The translations under genes were made by a program, and so were the position numbers. From a bacterium (lineage in GTDB: Bacteria; CG03), in NCBI GenBank assembly GCA_013791675.1, contig VMTI01000097.1, positions 1 to 16,801 of the forward strand: DNA of 16,801 nucleotides, given 5' to 3'. Shown here piece after piece: positions 11,921 through 16,801 of this stretch. The notes beneath the pieces are model-generated. The model worked only from the letters and a program-made list of their open reading frames with translations. It ran no database searches and was not told the origin of the DNA. How positions within the stretch are numbered: position 1 is the stretch's first letter; each line of letters begins with the position of its first letter.

Positions 11921-14023
11921 ATGATTAAAGTTGAATCACAAGTTGCAGGAAGAAAGTTGACAATTGAAACAGGATCGTGGGCGAAACAGGCAAACGGTTC
12001 ATGCACGGTCAGATACGGTGACACGGTGGTGCTGTGCGCGGTGACGATGGGCGAGGCAAAAAACGCGGGCTTTATGCCGCTGACGGTGGATTACAAGGAA
12101 ATGACATATGCCGCGGGAAAAATACCCGGCGGATTTTTCAAGAGAGAAGGCCGCCCGCGGGATTCAGAAATACTTACATCACGTATAGTGGACAGGTCTC
12201 TGAGGCCTTTGTTTCCGAAAGGTTTTGTGCAGGAAGTGCTGGTGTCCGTAAAAGTGCTTTCTTCAGATGTTGAAAACAAGGCGGATCTTCTGGCGCTAAT
12301 AGGGTCCTCGGCGGCTCTTCTGGTATCGGATATCCCTTTTACGACGCCGGTGGCGGTCTGCCGCGTGGGTTTTAAGGAAGATAAATTTATTATCAATCCC
12401 ACAATTTCCGAAATAGCCGAATGCTCTCTGAATCTAATAGTGGCCGGAACAAAGACCGGTATTACAATGATAGAGGGCGGTGGAAACGAGGTTTCTGAAG
12501 ACAAGGTTGAGAGCGCCGTGAATCAGGCGAAGCCCGTTATAGACGGCATAATAGCGCTGTGCGAGGATTTGCGCGCGAAAGCAGGTAAGGAAAAAGTGGA
12601 AGGCATAAGGATGCCGGCCATAGCGGAAGAATTTAAAAGTAAAGTTACAAAAGAAATTGAACCAAAACTTCTTGAGGCATTCAAGGAACCCAGCCATATG
12701 AAACGCGGCGCTGTTATTTCGGCAATCAAAGCCGGCACCGCTGAAAAGCTGACTATTTCCGACGATGAAAAGGCCGCTTATGAGGAAGTGTTTGACGGAT
12801 GCATAAAAGATATTTTCCTGAAGAAAATAAAAGTGGATAAGGTGCGCCTGGACGGAAGGGCTTTTGACGAAATCAGGCCCATCAGCTCCCAGGTGTCGGT
12901 TTTACCGCGCACTCACGGTTCCGCGGTTTTTACGCGGGGCGAAACGCAGGCTCTCGCTACCACGACATTGGGAAGCGTGTCGGATAAGCAGATAATGGAC
13001 GAGCTTGAGGGCGATTACAAAAAAAGATTTATGCTTCATTATAATTTTCCGCATTTCGCGACGGGCGAGGTGGGATTTCCCCGCGGGCCCGGACGCCGTG
13101 AAATAGGCCACGGTTATCTTGCGGAAAAATCCCTTGAGCCGCTTCTTCCTTCGGAAGAGCAGTTTCCTTACACGGTGAGGGTCGTGTCGGAGATTCTTGA
13201 ATCCAACGGTTCTTCGTCAATGGCCAGTGTCTGCAGCGCATGTCTGTCGCTGATGGACGCGGGTGTGCCTCTTAAAGGCATCGCGGCCGGTATTGCGATG
13301 GGCATAGCGGATATAGGCGATGAGAAAATTCTTCTTGTGGATATCGCGGGAGAGGAAGATCACCTTGGCAATATGGATCTTAAAGTAGCCGGCACTAAAA
13401 AGGGAATCACCGCCGTTCAGATGGATCTCAAGATGGAATCTCTTGATGTGGACACATTCAAAAAAGCGCTGGCGCTGTCGAGGGAAGCGCGGTGCAAAAT
13501 CATAGACAAAATGGCCGAGTCTTTACCTTCCTCACGAGTCGAAGTGTCGCAGTTCGCTCCACAGATAGATTCTGTGAAAATAAGTGTGGATAAGATAGGC
13601 GCGCTTATAGGCCCCGGAGGCAAAAACATAAAGGGCATAATAGCCGACACAGGTTGTGAAGTTAATGTTGACGATAACGGCCTTGTACAGCTTGCCGCTG
13701 ACAGCGTTGAAAGCATCAATGCCGCTAAGCAGATGATAGAATATCTCGTGGGCGATATTGAGCTGGGAAAAATTCATATGGGGAAAGTGATAAAGACAGT
13801 GAATTTCGGGGCTTTTGTACAGATATATCCCGGCACTGAAGGCCTTGTTCACATATCCGAGCTTGCCGCGAAAAGAATCAATCTGGTCACCGATGTGGCG
13901 CAGGAGGGCGATCAGATTCTTGTTAAGGTTCTTTCTGTCGACGACAGAGGAAAAATAAGACTGTCCCGCAAAGAGGCGCTGAGAGAACTCAATATCAGCG
14001 ATGAAAGCCAGTACAGTAAGTGA
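11921..14023 (+). CDS. pnp: Polyribonucleotide nucleotidyltransferase (PNPase)
   Basis: A 700-residue 3'-5' phosphorolytic exoribonuclease of the RNA degradosome. In order: the first RNase PH domain (VAGRKLTIETGSWAKQANGS, YKEMTYAAGKIPGGFFKREG, SRIVDRSLRPLFP), the helical linker, the second RNase PH domain (KVRLDGRAFDEIRPI, ATGEVGFPRGPGRREIGHG), the catalytic EEDHLGNMDLKVAGT (the Asp pair matching E. coli Asp486 and Asp492 is kept; Asp490 is Asn), then KH (IGALIGPGGKNIKGI) and S1 (MGKVIKTVNFGAFVQI) RNA-binding domains. The start is ATG 11921, behind AGGAAGGAAAG (11906-11916). An upstream in-frame GTG at 11873 would add 16 charged residues not typical of the family and lacks a ribosome site. 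The stop overlaps the accB start as GTGA. Confidence 0.97.
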   Translation: MIKVESQVAGRKLTIETGSWAKQANGSCTVRYGDTVVLCAVTMGEAKNAGFMPLTVDYKEMTYAAGKIPGGFFKREGRPRDSEILTSRIVDRSLRPLFPKGFVQEVLVSVKVLSSDVENKADLLALIGSSAALLVSDIPFTTPVAVCRVGFKEDKFIINPTISEIAECSLNLIVAGTKTGITMIEGGGNEVSEDKVESAVNQAKPVIDGIIALCEDLRAKAGKEKVEGIRMPAIAEEFKSKVTKEIEPKLLEAFKEPSHMKRGAVISAIKAGTAEKLTISDDEKAAYEEVFDGCIKDIFLKKIKVDKVRLDGRAFDEIRPISSQVSVLPRTHGSAVFTRGETQALATTTLGSVSDKQIMDELEGDYKKRFMLHYNFPHFATGEVGFPRGPGRREIGHGYLAEKSLEPLLPSEEQFPYTVRVVSEILESNGSSSMASVCSACLSLMDAGVPLKGIAAGIAMGIADIGDEKILLVDIAGEEDHLGNMDLKVAGTKKGITAVQMDLKMESLDVDTFKKALALSREARCKIIDKMAESLPSSRVEVSQFAPQIDSVKISVDKIGALIGPGGKNIKGIIADTGCEVNVDDNGLVQLAADSVESINAAKQMIEYLVGDIELGKIHMGKVIKTVNFGAFVQIYPGTEGLVHISELAAKRINLVTDVAQEGDQILVKVLSVDDRGKIRLSRKEALRELNISDESQYSK

Positions 14024-14514
14024 AGCCTAAGAAAAAAAGCTCGACGTCAGAACTGATTTCTTTTTTTGAAGAATGCTATTCTCTTATGAAGGTGAAAGGA
14101 ATCAGGGAATTCGGGTTTGAAAAAGGCGAAATCAAAATCAGTATAACAAGAGCCTCGACGGCAGGTGCCGGCGTTTTTGGCGAGGGCATCACTTCGTCGC
14201 GCTCCGGCACATACACCCCGGCGGAGGAATTCCCGCGGGAGATTAAACGCCGTAAAGAAGAACCCGCGGAAAAGAAGGCGTTAAACACAATAAAATCGCC
14301 CCTCTCAGGGGTGTTTTATAACGCGGCGTCTCCGAATTCAAAGCCCTTCATAAATCCGCCGTGCAATGTATCCAAGGGCGACACTCTCTGTATAGTTGAG
14401 GCGATGAAAGTGCTGAACGAAATTGAAAGCCCTTCACACTGCCGGATAATCACAGCGATAGCCAAAAACGCGGAGCTTGTAAAAAAAGACGACGAACTTT
14501 TTGAGTTTGAATAA
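14020..14514 (+). CDS. accB: Biotin carboxyl carrier protein of acetyl-CoA carboxylase
   Basis: A 164-residue BCCP that carries CO2 on biotin between biotin carboxylase and carboxyltransferase for malonyl-CoA synthesis. The C-terminal biotinyl domain (about 88-164) shows the IKSPLSGVFY opening, the thumb-like FINPPCNVSKGDTLC and the biotin site EAMKVLNEIE with Lys130. The N-terminal 35 residues (ELISFFEECYSLMKVKGIREFGFEKGEIKISI) are the usual BCCP helix plus strand, which supports the GTG start at 14020 over the internal ATG at 14086. A 55-residue linker rich in Ala, Pro and Lys joins them. The usual partner accC is not next to it. Translation is probably coupled to pnp, since no ribosome site is evident and the two genes overlap by 4 bases. 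Confidence 0.9.
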   Translation: MKPKKKSSTSELISFFEECYSLMKVKGIREFGFEKGEIKISITRASTAGAGVFGEGITSSRSGTYTPAEEFPREIKRRKEEPAEKKALNTIKSPLSGVFYNAASPNSKPFINPPCNVSKGDTLCIVEAMKVLNEIESPSHCRIITAIAKNAELVKKDDELFEFE

Positions 14515-14532
14515 TTTCCGTCAATACGGAAA
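14515..14532 (+). other. Perfect hairpin between accB and spoVG
   Basis: TTTCCGT (14515-14521) and ACGGAAA (14526-14532) form a 7-base perfect stem with a CAAT loop directly after the accB stop. No T-tract follows, so it is not a standard terminator. It could protect the 3' end of a processed message or reduce read-through before spoVG, which has its own strong ribosome site. Confidence 0.45.
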
Positions 14533-14552
14533 AGTTGAAGTAGGGGGATGAT

Positions 14553-14882
14553 ATGAAAGTTACGGATGTTGTTATCAGGATGTCGAAGGGTTCTTCTAAG
14601 ATAAAAGCTTTTGCCGTTGTCGCTTTTGACAATGATTTTACGGTAAACGCTTTTAAAGTTGTTGATGGGCCAAACGGACTTTTTGTAGGCTCTCCCTCAC
14701 AGAAAGGTGCTGACGGGAAATTTTACAATACGATAAGAATGAAGAGAGATTCGGGAATAAGCAGCGAAGTCACCGAAAAAGTGCTTGCCAAATATAATGA
14801 AACCGTTGGCGCCTCCGGAAATGACACAGGGGCTGAGGGTCAGGAAGAAGACGTTCCGCCGGAATTTGACGAACCGGCGTAA
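14553..14882 (+). CDS. spoVG: SpoVG family RNA/DNA-binding regulator
   Basis: A 109-residue SpoVG. The family core fills residues 1-85: MKVTDVVIRMSKGSSKIKAF, VAFDNDFTVNAFKVVDGPNGLFVGSPSQK and a C-terminal helix EVTEKVLAKYNE. The last 25 residues are an acidic tail (GAEGQEEDVPPEFDEPA) like those seen in some non-sporulating relatives. SpoVG binds nucleic acid and acts as a global regulator in Firmicutes and Borrelia; it was named for a sporulation role that need not apply here. A strong GGGGG ribosome site (14543-14547) precedes the ATG. It lies 38 bases after accB and 15 before uppP, so it is probably co-transcribed with cell-envelope genes. Confidence 0.9.
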   Translation: MKVTDVVIRMSKGSSKIKAFAVVAFDNDFTVNAFKVVDGPNGLFVGSPSQKGADGKFYNTIRMKRDSGISSEVTEKVLAKYNETVGASGNDTGAEGQEEDVPPEFDEPA

Positions 14883-14897
14883 GTAAAATTCGGCCCG

Positions 14898-15680
14898 ATG
14901 CTTAAAAGTGTTTTTTTAGGTCTTGTGCAGGGGCTCACGGAGTTTCTGCCTGTCTCGTCGTCAGGTCATCTTCTTTTAGCCAACAGTATTATGGGAAGAG
15001 CCCCCGGCGCGGCTTTTCAGGAAATAGCTTTTCTTCATCTAGGGACGCTTCTGGCGGTGCTTTTCTATTTCAGGAAAGGCTTAGCGTCTCTCGTTATTGA
15101 TTTTTTCAGACGCGGTGCCCGACCCGGCGGACGAAGCGGTTCTTCCGCGAGAATGACGGTGGTTTATCTTTTTATCGCCAGTATCCCGGCGGGTATTGCC
15201 GGAGCGCTTGCGAAAGACGCTCTTGACCGGATTTTCGCCGTGAACTCGGTATGGATATCGCTTTTCTTTATTGTGAACTCGGTGCTTCTTATAGGAAGCG
15301 ATTTCATAAAAGAAAAAAGCGCGACTCTCGACGGCAAAAAATCATTTCTCATAGGGGCTTTTCAGGCGCTGGCTATTCTTCCCGGAGTTTCCCGCAGCGG
15401 TTCTACAATAGGAGCGGGAGTGCTCATCGGTATGACCCGCGAGAAGGCAGTGGAATTTTCTTTTTATATGAGTATCCCCGCCGTTCTTTTCGGCAATCTG
15501 CTTGTGTGCGATTTTAACGGTTCTTTGCTGAACGTGCCCATGCTTGTTGCTACCGTCACCGCTTTTTTGTCGGGCCTCGCGGCTATAAGTTTGCTGATGC
15601 TCATGGTGAAAAAAGCAAAACTCAGATATTTCGGTTTCTACACTCTGGCGGTTGCGGCGATTAACCTATTTCTTATATGA
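14898..15680 (+). CDS. uppP: Undecaprenyl-diphosphatase
   Basis: A 260-residue integral membrane phosphatase (BacA/UppP) that recycles undecaprenyl pyrophosphate to the monophosphate carrier for peptidoglycan and O-antigen; excess gives bacitracin tolerance. Both active-site motifs are intact: GLVQGLTEFLPVSSSGH (8-24) and LPGVSRSGST (161-170), each in a re-entrant loop with the Glu, Ser, His and Arg needed. Several hydrophobic segments span the rest (for example 40-58, 88-105, 114-134, 178-200, 208-232, 240-260). Length is typical. The ATG lacks a clear ribosome site and is 15 bases after spoVG, in the same frame as its stop, so no longer form exists. The stop overlaps the ftsK start as ATGA. 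Confidence 0.95.
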   Translation: MLKSVFLGLVQGLTEFLPVSSSGHLLLANSIMGRAPGAAFQEIAFLHLGTLLAVLFYFRKGLASLVIDFFRRGARPGGRSGSSARMTVVYLFIASIPAGIAGALAKDALDRIFAVNSVWISLFFIVNSVLLIGSDFIKEKSATLDGKKSFLIGAFQALAILPGVSRSGSTIGAGVLIGMTREKAVEFSFYMSIPAVLFGNLLVCDFNGSLLNVPMLVATVTAFLSGLAAISLLMLMVKKAKLRYFGFYTLAVAAINLFLI

Positions 15681-16801
15681 GCAAAAATAAAAATAATAAG
15701 CCGGACAGTAATGAGCAGCCCGACCATTCAGCCGATATAGCCGGTATTTTGCTTGTCGCGGCGGGTTTGATGATGACGTTGTGGCTTAACTGGGAGCCCG
15801 CACAGGGCTTTATAGGAAAAAATATCGCGGCGGCATCCTATTATCTTTTCGGCTGGGTTTCCAATGTTTTTTCCCTGTTACTCGTTGTTTCCGGGGCTCT
15901 TCTTATCGCCAAAATAACCGTGCCTAATTTTTGGAAGAAACTGGGCGGGCTTGTGCTTCTTCTGCTCTCCGCGAGCGCCGCTGTCCATCTTTTCGCAATG
16001 AGCAGAAATCCCAGGATAAGCCCGGCGGGAAAGGTGGGCGAAATACTGGGAATACTTTTGAAGAATTTGTTAGGCCGGAAAGGTTCTTTTGTGGCCTCTT
16101 TTGCCGGCGTGTTGGCGGCATTCATAATGGCTTTTGATATGGGAGCGATGAGTCTTTTCAGGGCAATGGCTTATCCTTTTGTGAAAGCCGCCGCGGGATG
16201 CAATTTTATTTTAAGTCTGCTCAAAAAACGTTTGACGGCAGTTTCGGGAGACATAGTGAGGCCTCGGCCTGCGTCTAAAACATTGTCTTCCGGAGCCCCG
16301 CCTAAAAACATAGTCAAAATCCGAAAAGCCCATAAGCCGGATGTTCCCGCTGATGACGACGGTAACAGCAGTGATGCCGACGATGATTCTGAGCCTTCCG
16401 GCAATGAAATTGCCTCAGGCGAGATGCAAAGCGCTAATAATGAATATCTTCTTCCGGGCACGAATATGCTTATTAAAAGTCCCCGCCAGGAAAAAGAATC
16501 CCCCGAACCCAAGCCTCTTGAGGAGGCGCTGTCTTCATTCGGTATAAACGCCGAAGTGTCAGATATAGTTATAGGCCCGGGCGTGATAAGGTATGAACTT
16601 TCGGTGCCGGCCGGCCAGAAAATATCAGCCATACAGAGTTTGAGCAATGATATAGCGATGCAGCTTCGCGCGGAATCAATAAGGATTCTCGCTCCCATAC
16701 CGGGCAAGGCCGCCGTAGGAATAGAGGTGCCCCGCGCCCACCGTGAAAAGATAAATATCAGAGAACTTTTAGAATCCGACAGTTTTACCATGACCCCCGC
16801 C
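15677..16801 (+). CDS. ftsK: FtsK/SpoIIIE DNA translocase, N-terminal part (cut by window end)
   Basis: The first 375 codons of an FtsK-type translocase; the window ends before the ATPase. Start ATG 15677 overlaps the uppP stop. After a short polar N-terminus, four membrane helices anchor it at the septum (about 21-39, 55-80, 88-108, 135-160). A charged linker, Asp- and Pro-rich (roughly 195-275), follows. Then comes the alpha domain: PLEEALSSFGINAEV, DIVIGPGVIRYELSVPAGQKISAIQSL and APIPGKAAVGIEVP, a run well conserved in FtsK. The missing part should hold the RecA-like motor and gamma domain that pump DNA toward dif during division. The linker is short beside E. coli FtsK, as in most phyla. 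Confidence 0.93.
   Translation, partial: MSKNKNNKPDSNEQPDHSADIAGILLVAAGLMMTLWLNWEPAQGFIGKNIAAASYYLFGWVSNVFSLLLVVSGALLIAKITVPNFWKKLGGLVLLLLSASAAVHLFAMSRNPRISPAGKVGEILGILLKNLLGRKGSFVASFAGVLAAFIMAFDMGAMSLFRAMAYPFVKAAAGCNFILSLLKKRLTAVSGDIVRPRPASKTLSSGAPPKNIVKIRKAHKPDVPADDDGNSSDADDDSEPSGNEIASGEMQSANNEYLLPGTNMLIKSPRQEKESPEPKPLEEALSSFGINAEVSDIVIGPGVIRYELSVPAGQKISAIQSLSNDIAMQLRAESIRILAPIPGKAAVGIEVPRAHREKINIRELLESDSFTMTPA

Overview
The window looks like chromosomal DNA from a diderm (Gram-negative-type) bacterium. The evidence is a SurA-type periplasmic chaperone, a second lipid-anchored parvulin, a DUF374-type lysophospholipid acyltransferase and a bacterial BCCP of type II fatty-acid synthesis. SpoVG next to these, the moderate GC content and the housekeeping order would fit a lineage such as Elusimicrobiota, Omnitrophota or a related candidate phylum. 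That placement is a low-confidence inference; no rRNA or other decisive marker is present. All supported genes are on the + strand.

Layout. (1) 1-2100 is an accessory island: a two-gene type IV toxin-antitoxin operon (abiEi-abiEii, 362-1935) bracketed by two copies of an intergenic repeat that share 33 identical bases (181-213 and 2037-2069). A near-consensus promoter (255-282) and an inverted-repeat region (291-347) precede the operon. (2) 2138-3600 holds a DUF374 acyltransferase, with an overlapping out-of-frame leader ORF, and a short acetylglutamate-kinase-like gene. (3) 3673-7218 is one 1181-residue protein of no recognised family. It carries DHH-phosphoesterase motifs (D-x-D-x-I-x-S near the N-terminus, DHH at 495-497, GGHKGAA at 776-782), but they are spread over an unusually long chain with an Ig-like insert and what look like three DHHA1-type repeats. 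This is the best candidate for something undescribed. (4) 7343-11418 is a tight operon: a parvulin lipoprotein, SurA, PdxA and a Rossmann-GAF-GGDEF diguanylate cyclase, joined by 4-, 8- and 4-base overlaps. The pdxA gene carries a 63-base in-frame insertion made of two hairpins and flanked by a direct repeat. (5) 11600-16801 is a housekeeping run: rpsO, pnp, accB, spoVG, uppP and the 5' part of ftsK (cut by the window edge), with stop/start overlaps at pnp-accB and uppP-ftsK.

Working together. The 7343-9153 genes serve outer-membrane and periplasmic protein folding. pdxA makes the vitamin B6 intermediate, and the GGDEF protein ties the operon to c-di-GMP signalling. The rpsO-ftsK run covers translation, RNA decay, fatty-acid synthesis, undecaprenyl-phosphate recycling and chromosome segregation. 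A recurring intergenic motif (GAACCGTCCCC plus T-rich units ending in TTGAC or TTGAT) lies ahead of four genes or operons and may supply -35 elements.
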